IMG/VR virus record: IMGVR_UViG_3300025154_000112
Coordinates: 1 to 58,283 of that record
Source of the DNA: a virus
DNA: 58,283 bases
Direction: 5' to 3' (one strand)
The notes under the pieces were generated by a model. It saw only the letters and a program-made list of their open reading frames with translations. It was not told where the DNA came from and searched no databases. A program made the translations under genes and the position numbers. Each line of letters opens with the position of its first letter. Positions within the stretch are counted from its first letter, which is position 1. Of this stretch, positions 49,533 to 58,111 are shown in pieces.

Positions 49533-49736
49533 ATGGATTGTGCAAAATGTGAAATAACTGATTTATGTAGGTTACGTCCTTATGCTATTGATGTCGAGCG
49601 TAAGATTAAAGATATAAATATGCTTGGTTTACCATTTACTATTACAACTAAGTGTGAGTATTATAGAGATATGGTGTCAAAAGCGGAATTACAGAAACAA
49701 TTAGAAGAATGTAGATTATCTAAATTACATACATAA
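49533..49736 (+). CDS. Small Cys-rich protein
   Basis: 67 residues: MDCAKCEITDLCRLR, with a later Cys pair (CEYY, C). AAAGGAGG upstream. Similar to other tiny Cys proteins in the region. Confidence 0.6.
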   Translation: MDCAKCEITDLCRLRPYAIDVERKIKDINMLGLPFTITTKCEYYRDMVSKAELQKQLEECRLSKLHT

Positions 49737-49772
49737 TCCATCAAATTTAACTTTTATAGGGTGGAGAGAAAT

Positions 49773-49976
49773 ATGGATAAAGTTATTAGGTTTAATACTT
49801 ATTTTAAATACTACAAATTATTAAATAGTAAATATCCATATAAAAAGAGTGGTCAACAAATTATTGACTTACTTAGTAAATTAAATGAATGGGATAATAG
49901 AGTTGAAGAATTACCAGTACAAATCAAAAATCGAATAAAAGCAGAACAAGATATTGTAGAAGATTGGAATTGGTAG
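49773..49976 (+). CDS. Small charged hypothetical protein
   Basis: 67 residues, helical C-terminus (NRVEELPVQIKNRIKAEQD). ATG 49773 is chosen because GGGTGGAGAG precedes it. Confidence 0.55.
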   Translation: MDKVIRFNTYFKYYKLLNSKYPYKKSGQQIIDLLSKLNEWDNRVEELPVQIKNRIKAEQDIVEDWNW

Positions 49977-50005
49977 TGTATATAAAAACAAATAATAAAT
50001 AAATT

Positions 50006-50048
50006 AGTGGAGAACTTGCAAGTTGTAGAGCGTGGCTACGCCTCCACT
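50006..50048 (+). promoter_or_regulatory. Branched RNA structure before the GIY-YIG gene
   Basis: An outer 7-bp stem (AGTGGAG with CTCCACT) encloses a 12-base palindrome AACTTGCAAGTT and a GTAG/CTAC hairpin, forming a potential three-way junction. It has a higher GC content than nearby DNA. CAGGAGGAG follows directly as the RBS. A transcript start or translational switch is possible. Confidence 0.55.
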
Positions 50049-50066
50049 GATCAGGAGGAGAGAATT

Positions 50067-51272
50067 ATGGTAATTTATAAAGCAACTAATATAATAAACA
50101 ATAAATTATACATAGGTAAAACTATTTATACAATGGATATAAGAAAAAAGAAACATCTTTCTAGTGTAAATACTAAAAAGAAATTAAACTATCATTTCTA
50201 CAATGCTATTAGAAAATATGGTAAAGAAAATTTTAAATGGGAAGTAATAGATGTAGCAAATACAGAACAAGAGTTAAACGAAAAAGAAAAGTATTGGATT
50301 AAAGAACTTAATGCCGTATCTCCAAATGGTTATAATTTAACTTCTGGTGGGGATGGGTGTAGTGGCTATAAACATACAGAAGAAAGCAAAAAGAAAATAT
50401 CATTAAATAATTATTGGTTAGGCAAAGAAGGTGTTAATAAAGGTAAAAAATTTTCCGATGAACATAAAAAGAAACTAAGTGACTTACATAAAGGTAAACC
50501 TAACAATATTGTTTACACACAAGAGTTAATAAATACTCTTAGACAACAAAAATTAGGAAATAAAAATCCTATGTATGGTAAAATACCTATAAGTGCTAAA
50601 AAAGTAATAGATATGAATACAAAAGAAATATATAATAGTTTACACGATGCTGGCAAAATAACAGGGGTCAATTGGACAAATATTGGAGATGTATGTAGAG
50701 GCAATCGTATTTCTGCTGGTGGACGTGATTGGAATTATATAGACATCAATGGAAATATTGATGAAAAAATTCTTAAAAGAAAGATAAGACATAAAAAAAT
50801 ATATAAAGCTAAAATGACAGAAAAAGGTAAAATTTTATCCAGTTATGTTATTAAAAAACAAGTTATAAACTTAAATACACTTGTAATATACCCATCGATT
50901 GCAGATGCAGAAAGATTATGTAATTGTAGCAATATTAGTTTGGTATGTCGTGGAGAAAGGAATATCTCAGGTGGTTATTATTGGATGTATTTAGAAGATT
51001 ATAACAAGTTAAACAACCCTATAGAGTTAAAGGAATATAAAAGAAATCCAATTAATAAACGAAAAGTTATATGCATAAACACAAATACAGTGTACGACTC
51101 CTTATCTGATGCTGGCGAAAAAACCAATACCTCTTTTAAAAATATCAGTTTAGTATGTTTAAATAAAAGAAAGTCTGCAGGGAAGCATCCAATCACCAAT
51201 GAACCTCTCAAATGGCAATATTACGATGAATACATAAAATCAAACCCTATTCCACTCGAAACAGCGATATAA
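50067..51272 (+). CDS. GIY-YIG homing endonuclease with NUMOD repeats
   Basis: 401 residues from ATG 50067 (GGAGGAGAG upstream). The N-terminal MVIYKATNIINNKLYIGKT carries the GIY-YIG pattern in its Y/IYK-YIG form, with a later KYWIKELN. A NUMOD3-like segment (GYKHTEESKKKISLNN) follows. Three NUMOD1-type repeats (VIDMNTKEIYNSLHDAGKIT, VINLNTLVIYPSIADAERLC, VICINTNTVYDSLSDAGEKT) bind DNA. No split host gene is seen. Confidence 0.85.
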   Translation: MVIYKATNIINNKLYIGKTIYTMDIRKKKHLSSVNTKKKLNYHFYNAIRKYGKENFKWEVIDVANTEQELNEKEKYWIKELNAVSPNGYNLTSGGDGCSGYKHTEESKKKISLNNYWLGKEGVNKGKKFSDEHKKKLSDLHKGKPNNIVYTQELINTLRQQKLGNKNPMYGKIPISAKKVIDMNTKEIYNSLHDAGKITGVNWTNIGDVCRGNRISAGGRDWNYIDINGNIDEKILKRKIRHKKIYKAKMTEKGKILSSYVIKKQVINLNTLVIYPSIADAERLCNCSNISLVCRGERNISGGYYWMYLEDYNKLNNPIELKEYKRNPINKRKVICINTNTVYDSLSDAGEKTNTSFKNISLVCLNKRKSAGKHPITNEPLKWQYYDEYIKSNPIPLETAI

Positions 51273-51385
51273 CTATACATAAATAATTTAACATAATGGT
51301 ATCTACACTTTCCTATCGAGTGTTTATATAAATAAATTCCAAAAAGCATGTCGAGCGACAGCTATAAAAGAAGGAGAGATTTAAT

Positions 51386-51805
51386 ATGTTAGAATTTCAA
51401 AATACTCATAATATAAAAATGTTTGATAAGTGGTGTACTTTAGAAGAATGTCAATCTGTTTTTGATGCTTTAAAATCACTTGAGGGAATTAAAGATACAA
51501 AACATTATCTTGGCGATGTTAAGTGGGTGTTATATCAATACATATGTGATATGAATGTTGGAGATAAAGATTTAGTCAGTATCAGATGTGGAAATTTTGC
51601 CCTAAGTAAATTAACTCCTATGGCTGGTATGGTTCATAAAGATGAAAAGAGTTTTTCTTTAAATATTAATGGTGAGTCGGTGGCTGTATGTCATGTGCCA
51701 ACATTAAATAAAAAGCAATTGATCATTTCTAATACTCATCAATTTATATCAAATGAATCAGATAAAATTGTGCATCCAGATGACATTGTTCTGTATTTCG
51801 CTTAA
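51386..51805 (+). CDS. Hypothetical protein
   Basis: 139 residues. A helical front, then SIRCGNFALSKLTPMAGMV and a beta-rich end. GAAGGAGAG upstream. No family recognised. The preceding 113 bases hold TGTCGAGCGACA and a short ACACT/AGTGT pair only. Confidence 0.6.
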   Translation: MLEFQNTHNIKMFDKWCTLEECQSVFDALKSLEGIKDTKHYLGDVKWVLYQYICDMNVGDKDLVSIRCGNFALSKLTPMAGMVHKDEKSFSLNINGESVAVCHVPTLNKKQLIISNTHQFISNESDKIVHPDDIVLYFA

Positions 51806-51825
51806 TAGATAGGCATAAATAATTA

Positions 51826-51860
51826 ATCCAAGCCTACTGAGATAGGCGGTAGGCTTGGAT
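51826..51860 (+). other. Perfect 12-bp hairpin
   Basis: ATCCAAGCCTAC and GTAGGCTTGGAT with an 11-base loop. No T-run on the + strand; the opposite strand has a weak T-rich tail, so at most it acts bidirectionally weakly. Confidence 0.6.
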
Positions 51861-51922
51861 AACAGAAAATAACAAAACACGATGAAATTATGGATTTATG
51901 ATAAAATAAAGGGGATAAACAA

Positions 51923-52168
51923 ATGAGTGAAGTAAGAGTTTATAAACATGAGGTATTTGAATTTCTTAATTCTATTGGACGATTAGATGCAATTATACCA
52001 GAAGAAGAAATGAATGAGATACATAAATACAATTATCAAATTTCAGGAAATATTGGGCAATCAATAAGTATCTTAAAAGGGGCAACAATTATTAAAACTT
52101 TACGATTAGAAGATTTGATGTTTGATAATTTATCTTTTAGTATAGTCCCTAATGGTTGTGTAAGATAA
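51923..52168 (+). CDS. Hypothetical small protein
   Basis: 81 residues: SEVRVYKHEVFEFLNSIG then a beta-rich end. GGGG upstream. No family recognised. Confidence 0.6.
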   Translation: MSEVRVYKHEVFEFLNSIGRLDAIIPEEEMNEIHKYNYQISGNIGQSISILKGATIIKTLRLEDLMFDNLSFSIVPNGCVR

Positions 52169-52192
52169 AATAAAAGGAGATGAATTAAATTA

Positions 52193-52396
52193 ATGTTTAG
52201 TTCTTCAGAATGTTTTTGGGCAGAAGAGTATCAATATACACAACAAGAATGGGATGATAGAAAAGCAAAATGGAATGGGTATGAATATATTAGATGCCTT
52301 ATTCCAGAGACGGGATTGTATGGATACTATTGTGGGCAAGGAGATCATAGGTGGGCATGGGTTAGAAAAGATATTTATGATAAAGGGTTCAAATAA
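52193..52396 (+). CDS. Hypothetical small aromatic protein
   Basis: 67 residues rich in Trp and Tyr (AEEYQYTQQEWDDRKAKW). AAAAGGAG upstream. Its 3' end is close to the next gene. No family. Confidence 0.55.
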   Translation: MFSSSECFWAEEYQYTQQEWDDRKAKWNGYEYIRCLIPETGLYGYYCGQGDHRWAWVRKDIYDKGFK

Positions 52397-52445
52397 AAAC
52401 CAAATCAAAAGAACAATTCATGCTAAATTAGAAAGGAAGTATTAA

Positions 52446-52946
52446 ATGCCTAAAGAAGTTTTTAAGTGTGAGAAATGTGGAGTTGAATTTGAAGAGAGAT
52501 ATGATTGTGTAAGTCATGAGTCAGAATGTATTAATGAACAAGATATTATTAATTTAAATTATAAAGAAGCTCTATCTAAATTAAAACAGACACACAACTT
52601 AAATATATCCCAAAGTTACGCTAATATAAGAGTAGAAGATTGTGATGGTTGGATAAGTAAATTTATTCAAATTGGATTGCAAGGTAGTTTACCTAATGGA
52701 CATATTATTGAAGATGATGATCCTTATTTTAGTGTGGATTCGGAAGAAGATTATTCCGTAAATACTTTTTATAATTACATCGAAAGTAAATTAATATTGC
52801 CATATTTAAATACTTTTTATGAAGGTGAATTGCGTACTAAATATTCAGATTGGGGTAGAGATAGGTATATAGTAGACAATCTTGAAATGGATGAAATATG
52901 TAGAAGATTTTACGGCAAGAAAATAAGAATTGAAGTTGTTAATTAG
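52446..52946 (+). CDS. C2H2 zinc-finger-like protein
   Basis: 166 residues. A single classical finger at the N-terminus (FKCEKCGVEFEERYDCVSHE then C), followed by an acidic mixed region. GAAAGGAAG upstream. DNA or RNA contact is possible; function unknown. Confidence 0.65.
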   Translation: MPKEVFKCEKCGVEFEERYDCVSHESECINEQDIINLNYKEALSKLKQTHNLNISQSYANIRVEDCDGWISKFIQIGLQGSLPNGHIIEDDDPYFSVDSEEDYSVNTFYNYIESKLILPYLNTFYEGELRTKYSDWGRDRYIVDNLEMDEICRRFYGKKIRIEVVN

Positions 52947-52991
52947 TTTGAAATTGCATATTTAATTGAATGAAGGGAGGTGATATATTTA

Positions 52992-53168
52992 ATGGATGCA
53001 TTTAAATTTGTCAATATCACTAGAAAATATAAGAAATGTCCGAATTGCGGAAGCAGTTGGAAAGACACAAAATTACAAGTAAGTGTAAAAGATGAAATTG
53101 TAACAATTAGTTGTGAATGTGGTTTCTTAAAATTGGTTGATGAAAATAATAATGAAATAAAGGAGTGA
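52992..53168 (+). CDS. DUF3797-like zinc ribbon
   Basis: 58 residues: CPNCGSSW, then SCECGF, forming a compact zinc ribbon like the DUF3797 group of Bacillus proteins. GGGAGGTG upstream; ends just before the next gene. Confidence 0.6.
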   Translation: MDAFKFVNITRKYKKCPNCGSSWKDTKLQVSVKDEIVTISCECGFLKLVDENNNEIKE

Positions 53169-53178
53169 CAAACTAAAA

Positions 53179-54300
53179 TTGAATACTACAATATTTTTGC
53201 CTAAAACAATTAAAGTAGGTTATCAAACACGTTCTGATACATATACAGGTCAACTAGCTTATGTTATTTACATTGATCAAAAAGGTAAATTAAGAAAAGA
53301 AGCATCTTGGAATAGTTGGAGGGATAATAAAATTGAACCACAAGAATTCACCAATGAACCAACTAGTGGATTTGTATTAAATAAGAAAGTAGGCGACTAT
53401 TCAAGCCATTGGAGTCATAGACAGGCGTATGTAAGGGTATACGATCCTCGTAATTTTGAGTTCGAAGTCACAATAGAGAACTTACTCTATATTCTTGAAA
53501 ATGCTAGTTCTATCAAAGGTAAGGGTTTGGAAGGTGAATTTGTCTATGGTTGGGATGGCAAGGATTTATTGTTAATGCCAGTAGATTCACCTGACTATAA
53601 AGAGATTACTGAATATAGTGAAATGATTCTTAAAAATAGTTATGTTAAGGCAAAAGAATTAATCTTAGGTGCTACATATAAAACTAAATCAAATGAAGAA
53701 TGGGTTTATATGGGCAGATTCGATTATCATACCACTGAATATGATAGTATTCCCGAAGGAAGAACTAATTGGGGAGGTGTGAGTTATAAAAGTGTAAAGA
53801 AAGATGTTAATAAAGGTAAACATCATTTCTTTGCTAGGGAAACCAAAGATTATCGAGATGAATCATATTTAAGCATCTTAACTATCAAATCACTAGGAGA
53901 AAGGTTTATAGATACTATTTCAACTAATTGTGTAGAAAATTACGCAGAGTTATTTGAGAAACTTGAATGTAAAACTGAATATTCTCCATATGATAAAAGC
54001 AAAGATGAATATATTCAATACACTTTTGAGGAATTTATCGAATATGTTAATAGTCTTGATTTAGACGAGAACTGGCGTACTCTTAATATTAAATCACAAA
54101 AAGATTTTGAAGAAGTAATTGCAGAAATTAGATTTGATAAAGAATATAACTTATATTATTTAAGAGGAGATTATGTAAGATCAACAAATTCTTATGTTCA
54201 TAATAATATAGGTACTATTGAAGATGTATTTAAAAAATATAATCCTGTTTATAAAAATGAGTATTTAGAAAATGGAAAAATTTATAGGATGGTGAAATAA
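53179..54300 (+). CDS. Large phage protein of unknown function
   Basis: 373 residues. Conserved-looking N-terminal half (TIKVGYQTRSDTYTGQLAYV, RKEASWNSWRDNKI, GFVLNKKVGDYSSHWSHRQA, then GKGLEGEFVYGWDGKDL), a family I have seen in large Bacillus phages with no known role. The N-terminus is beta-rich. TTG start after AAAGGAGTG. Next gene starts two bases later. Confidence 0.7.
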   Translation: MNTTIFLPKTIKVGYQTRSDTYTGQLAYVIYIDQKGKLRKEASWNSWRDNKIEPQEFTNEPTSGFVLNKKVGDYSSHWSHRQAYVRVYDPRNFEFEVTIENLLYILENASSIKGKGLEGEFVYGWDGKDLLLMPVDSPDYKEITEYSEMILKNSYVKAKELILGATYKTKSNEEWVYMGRFDYHTTEYDSIPEGRTNWGGVSYKSVKKDVNKGKHHFFARETKDYRDESYLSILTIKSLGERFIDTISTNCVENYAELFEKLECKTEYSPYDKSKDEYIQYTFEEFIEYVNSLDLDENWRTLNIKSQKDFEEVIAEIRFDKEYNLYYLRGDYVRSTNSYVHNNIGTIEDVFKKYNPVYKNEYLENGKIYRMVK

Positions 54301-54301
54301 A

Positions 54302-54706
54302 ATGAAAACTGAAACAAATGATCTTAAAATTATGGAACTCAAAAAACAAATTGAGGGTAAGAAAATCAAATTAGGAAAGTCTCAGAAATTTAATCCAATT
54401 ACTAATTGTTCAATTGAACTAGACAGCATAAGAGTTAATATTCAAGTCCTTAATAAAGAGCAATTAACTTATCTATTAGTAAAACTAAATTCATATGCTA
54501 AATCTGCAAAAGAATTAGAAATTGATTTTGTTATTTCAGGGTATCATGTTATGGAATGGATTACTGATATTAAGTCAAAATTAGATTTTGTAAGTCGTAA
54601 AGAAGAAGAAAATAAGTTGAAAGTTATGGAATCTAAATTACATCAATTACTTTCTAATGAGAAGAAAGTTGAACTTGAGATTGATGAGATTATGAAAAAT
54701 TTGTAA
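54302..54706 (+). CDS. Helical coiled-coil protein
   Basis: 134 residues, mostly helical (ELKKQIEGKKIKLGKSQKF; C-terminal SRKEEENKLKVMESKLHQLL). Immediately downstream of the large protein at 53179 and probably its partner. No family. Confidence 0.6.
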   Translation: MKTETNDLKIMELKKQIEGKKIKLGKSQKFNPITNCSIELDSIRVNIQVLNKEQLTYLLVKLNSYAKSAKELEIDFVISGYHVMEWITDIKSKLDFVSRKEEENKLKVMESKLHQLLSNEKKVELEIDEIMKNL

Positions 54707-54714
54707 TAGAATAA

Positions 54715-54734
54715 GGGGTGTAACAACCCCTTCA
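54715..54734 (+). other. Short hairpin
   Basis: AAGGGGT and ACCCCTT form a 7-bp stem. No T-run follows. Together with the other U-tract-free hairpins it suggests mRNA ends set by something other than intrinsic termination. Confidence 0.5.
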
Positions 54735-54768
54735 ATGATACAACTTATCTTATGAAAGGAGAATCAAA

Positions 54769-54906
54769 ATGAGCGATCCAAATGATTTTCAATGTGATAT
54801 TTGTGGCAATACATTAACTTCAGAATCTTGTTTTTGTGAAAACTGTAAAGTGTGGTTATGTAATGGTTGTGCATTTGAAGATAAATGTGAAGAAAGACAA
54901 GGATGA
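54769..54906 (+). CDS. Small double zinc-knuckle protein
   Basis: 45 residues: CDICGNTL, CFCENC, CNGC and a later Cys; at least 8 Cys, so two zinc sites are likely. AAAGGAG upstream. Function unknown. Confidence 0.6.
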   Translation: MSDPNDFQCDICGNTLTSESCFCENCKVWLCNGCAFEDKCEERQG

Positions 54907-54938
54907 AATAATATTTTATTTAGGAAGGAAGAAATAAT

Positions 54939-55583
54939 ATGATAAATAAACAAATTATTAATTTAACTAATGTGCTAAGAACTAAAAGAAATGAAATTCA
55001 AATAATTAATGAGGAAATTAAAGAAATTGAACAAGCCATAGAAACTATTAATAAATTTAGTCTGACAAACGATAAACCATCTTTACTAATCGCAATTAGA
55101 GATTGTTCAGGGTCTATGGGAACATGGGAAAGAAAAATATCTTCTGAAATTTATAATCAGATATTTGATATTTTATCAGTAAGTTATAAAAATTTAGATG
55201 TTTGTTATATTTTACATAATACTGAGGCTTTTGTAGTTAATAAATTAGCAGATTTTAGTGATGGACAAGAAACTGGTGGAACTAGGTGTTCTCCTGCTTA
55301 TCAAAAAGCATTAGAAATTATTGATATTATTGATAATAAAGATTTAGATATCTATATTCTACATTTAACAGATGGTGATAATATCGGTTCAGACAATAAA
55401 AAATCTTTGGATTTAGTAAACGAACTTGCCAATAAATCAAAAATGATTATGTATGGCGAAATTCTTAGAGTATACTATTCATCGACTTTAGCAAATGTTT
55501 TAAAAGTAAATCCAAGTATAAGTATATTTACAATTAGGGAAGAAAAAGAAATTAATTCGAAAGTTCAGGGGTTATTCGAATAG
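54939..55583 (+). CDS. YhbH/DUF444-like vWA-domain protein
   Basis: 214 residues. The vWA core (AIRDCSGSMGTWERK, with the MIDAS Asp-x-Ser-x-Ser) is followed by TGGTRCSPAYQKALEI and LHLTDGDN, typical of the sporulation protein YhbH family, which is about 390 residues long. Here the N-terminal half of that family is replaced by a short coiled coil (TKRNEIQIINEEIKEIEQAI). A phage relative may affect sporulation or DNA-damage response; unknown. Confidence 0.75.
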   Translation: MINKQIINLTNVLRTKRNEIQIINEEIKEIEQAIETINKFSLTNDKPSLLIAIRDCSGSMGTWERKISSEIYNQIFDILSVSYKNLDVCYILHNTEAFVVNKLADFSDGQETGGTRCSPAYQKALEIIDIIDNKDLDIYILHLTDGDNIGSDNKKSLDLVNELANKSKMIMYGEILRVYYSSTLANVLKVNPSISIFTIREEKEINSKVQGLFE

Positions 55584-55599
55584 AAAGGAGAAAATTAAT

Positions 55600-55784
55600 A
55601 TGAATTCATTACATAAAAGAATCGAAGAACTTGAAAATATTTATTAGAATTAGAAGAGTTTGAAGCAAAAATATTAATGGATGATAAATGTTGGAATGGC
55701 AATGGACTTATTGTATTAGGACAAGAATATTCTAATGAAATATTGGAGCTACAAGAGAAAAGAAATAAATTATTAGGAAAATGA
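55600..55784 (+). pseudogene. Frameshifted small coiled-coil gene
   Basis: ATG 55600 with AAAGGAG opens MNSLHKRIEELENIY and stops at 55647. Coding resumes one frame away (LELEEFEAKILMDDK to KRNKLLGK, stop at 55782). One lost T near the TTTATTAG at about 55640 explains it. Restored length about 60 residues. Confidence 0.55.
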
Positions 55785-55797
55785 AGGGAAGGTAATA

Positions 55798-56250
55798 ATG
55801 AAAGTAACTAAATATAATGGTAAAGGTGCAGTGTGGTATAAACATAAAGAACTAGACAAAGAAGGAAAAATGATTTCTATATCTAATACAGGTAGAAAAG
55901 AGCCAGATTATTTTAAAGTAATTAGAAAGGAATTTAGTGATTTAGATCCATATAGAAGTGAACCAGAAGAAGTTGAAGATTTCATTTACTATCTTAATAA
56001 AGAAGTAGACTTAGAGGAAAGTGCTTATGATTTTGATATGCCTTTACCTGATAGTACAAAAGAATATTTTATAATCTTCAATGATAAGATTTGGCTTTAT
56101 ATAATTATCTCAGATGAATATATGGGAGGTGGAGATTCTTCGACCTATGCACACATTAATAGTATTTTAGTTCCAGAAAATACACCAATTGAAGAAGTCA
56201 AAGAAGTTAGAGATTGGTTGGTTAAGGGTGGATTTAAGATGTTGAGATAA
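55798..56250 (+). CDS. Hypothetical protein
   Basis: 150 residues: acidic, with WYKHKELDKEGKMISISNTG and later IIFNDKIWLYIIISDEYMGG; alpha/beta. GGGAAGG upstream. No family. Confidence 0.6.
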   Translation: MKVTKYNGKGAVWYKHKELDKEGKMISISNTGRKEPDYFKVIRKEFSDLDPYRSEPEEVEDFIYYLNKEVDLEESAYDFDMPLPDSTKEYFIIFNDKIWLYIIISDEYMGGGDSSTYAHINSILVPENTPIEEVKEVRDWLVKGGFKMLR

Positions 56251-56299
56251 CCCCAAGAAACGAATCTTTCATAGGATAATAAGGAGGGAGGTGTAAAAT

Positions 56300-56551
56300 A
56301 TGTTCTTTAATCCTTTCCCTTGGTGGTTTATAATTTTAGTAGTTATTCCTGCTCAGATATTCTATTTTATAACTTATTTACCTTATTATCCATTGAAGAT
56401 CATTGGATTAGGAAAATGGTATAAAAAAGGACATTATTTTGTATTATCACATATTGAACAATTCATATTACAACCAAAAAATTATTGCAAACATATTAAA
56501 CAAATTAATATTCAGATTATTAAAGATTGTAATCGATATAAAGAAAAATAA
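56300..56551 (+). CDS. Small membrane protein
   Basis: 83 residues with an N-terminal hydrophobic hairpin (WWFIILVVIPAQIFYFIT) and a basic cytoplasmic tail. AAGGAGGGAGG upstream. Function unknown. Confidence 0.6.
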   Translation: MFFNPFPWWFIILVVIPAQIFYFITYLPYYPLKIIGLGKWYKKGHYFVLSHIEQFILQPKNYCKHIKQINIQIIKDCNRYKEK

Positions 56552-56608
56552 ATTGGGCTTAAAATTAACCATTGAATTGATTATAAAAATAAAAGGAGAG
56601 AGAGCGTT

Positions 56609-56986
56609 ATGAGAAATATATTAAACGCAATATTAACATTTTTAGTGTTCTGGGTTGGTAACGAGTATTTTAAAGAATATATATCTATCTCTGATACAAA
56701 AACTATGATTATTGCAACTTTGCTTATGGTCGCTATAGGATATTTGTTTAGTTTACTTATGATTGCCTCTGTTTTAACAATCCCTTTAGGGATAGGGTGT
56801 TTAACTACTATAATTCTATTTTTTGTGGCAATTGTATTAACTCCAGTGAAACTGTGGTTGCTTGATAATTATTTGTTAGGATTTTATATTAATGGATTCT
56901 GGACATATGTAGTATTAACCGCAATATTGAGTATATTTACAATTAAGGTTAAATCAAATGTAAAAAGCAATCCTAGCAACAACTAA
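56609..56986 (+). CDS. Multi-pass membrane protein (holin-like size)
   Basis: 125 residues, about four hydrophobic helices (residues 5-18, 32-56, 60-80, 98-113) and a charged C-terminus. Topology resembles small phage membrane proteins including holins, but no lysin is adjacent, so holin is only a possibility. AAAGGAGAG upstream. Confidence 0.5.
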   Translation: MRNILNAILTFLVFWVGNEYFKEYISISDTKTMIIATLLMVAIGYLFSLLMIASVLTIPLGIGCLTTIILFFVAIVLTPVKLWLLDNYLLGFYINGFWTYVVLTAILSIFTIKVKSNVKSNPSNN

Positions 56987-57087
56987 ATTTATGGAAAGAT
57001 TCAATATTTATCAGATTGTTTTCATAAATTTGCAAGGTAGACATTAGATTTAGAAGATACTGAATAATAAATGAAGGGATTGATGGT

Positions 57088-57279
57088 ATGTATAAAATAT
57101 ATAATGCAATAAAAGAAAAAATGCTTTCTCAAGGAATTAGCGAAGATGAAATAAATTCATTTATGGAAGAAAGAAAGTTTACAATCTCATTTGGAGATCA
57201 AAATGTTATGGTGAATAAAGATGGAAAATTTCAATGGGTAAAAAAGAACGGCATGTCTCTAACTCTTGAAATGAAATAA
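57088..57279 (+). CDS. Hypothetical small protein
   Basis: 63 residues: KMLSQGISEDEINSFMEERK then a beta end (FSFGDQNVMVNKDGKFQWV). GAAGGG upstream. The 101 bases before it contain no gene. Confidence 0.55.
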   Translation: MYKIYNAIKEKMLSQGISEDEINSFMEERKFTISFGDQNVMVNKDGKFQWVKKNGMSLTLEMK

Positions 57280-57343
57280 GAACAAATGAAAGAGGGGTTT
57301 AATTAAATAGTCCCTCGAAAAACTGATTTGAAAGGATGTTATT

Positions 57344-57826
57344 ATGAAAATAATTGTTAAAGGTAAAAATATAAAATTAAATTATAAATTTTGCGTAGTT
57401 AATTATTGGTATTTTAGTCGTATTAATTTTGATTCTTATGAAGTTCGTCAAATTAAACATAAGATTGAAATGTTAAGATGGGGAGATATTATTTCAAATG
57501 AAGAAATCACATATGAAACATATTTTGAATTAAAGGATCTAGATTACAGATTAAATATTGGGGAGAAATTTAATGGTAATATAGTTGAATCAGTAGAGGG
57601 TACTGATGATGGAAATATTATCTATTATACCGATAAAGTTTTAAAATTAGATGATAATATAGAAGAAAAAAATAAAATCAAAAAAGATATAGACGATCAA
57701 ATTGAAGAACTACAACGAGAACTTGAAAGAGTAGAGTTGAGGATTCAAATAGAAGAATTAAGGAATTGTAATAAAAGCTTAAATACTAAAACTGAAACGA
57801 AAAAGTGGTATAAATTTTGGCAATAA
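57344..57826 (+). CDS. Hypothetical protein with C-terminal coiled coil
   Basis: 160 residues: a beta-rich front, then a helical C-terminus (KKDIDDQIEELQRELERVEL). AAAGGATG upstream. The leader repeats CCCTCGAAAA seen before the gene at 14978. Confidence 0.6.
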   Translation: MKIIVKGKNIKLNYKFCVVNYWYFSRINFDSYEVRQIKHKIEMLRWGDIISNEEITYETYFELKDLDYRLNIGEKFNGNIVESVEGTDDGNIIYYTDKVLKLDDNIEEKNKIKKDIDDQIEELQRELERVELRIQIEELRNCNKSLNTKTETKKWYKFWQ

Positions 57827-57861
57827 AAAAAGAATTTCAAACCATTTGAAAGGATAAATAT

Positions 57862-58092
57862 ATGGAAATAACTTCAATTAAAAACAAACCCACTGGAAAT
57901 GATGTCTGTCCTCAATACCTACATAAGAAATTAGATATGGCAAAAACCGAATTAACATTAGATAATCCATTACTAATCGTATATGAAGGTGGGTCATTTT
58001 TCAGTCATGAAAATATCATTGATGTGGAACATTGGCTTGATCTAGATATTATTGTAGTTGAGACAACAAATAAAGTATGGATAATATCCTAG
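57862..58092 (+). CDS. Hypothetical small protein
   Basis: 76 residues: ITSIKNKPTGNDVCPQYLHK, then a beta-rich end. AAAGGATAAA upstream. No family. Confidence 0.55.
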   Translation: MEITSIKNKPTGNDVCPQYLHKKLDMAKTELTLDNPLLIVYEGGSFFSHENIIDVEHWLDLDIIVVETTNKVWIIS

Positions 58093-58111
58093 CAAAGAGG
58101 AGGATTAAATA

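Noticed and set aside
1490-49545. Long open frames on the minus strand
   Set aside because: They lie opposite well-supported + strand genes, lack ribosome sites and have low-complexity hydrophobic translations typical of antisense frames.
50006-50048. tRNA gene
   Set aside because: The structure is too short and lacks D/T-arm consensus and an anticodon stem; it is a leader structure.
46526-51272. Group I intron or intein around the homing endonucleases
   Set aside because: The genes on both sides appear whole and no split ORF was seen; the enzymes look free-standing.
56609-56986. Confident holin
   Set aside because: Topology alone fits, but there is no neighbouring endolysin and the region is early genes.
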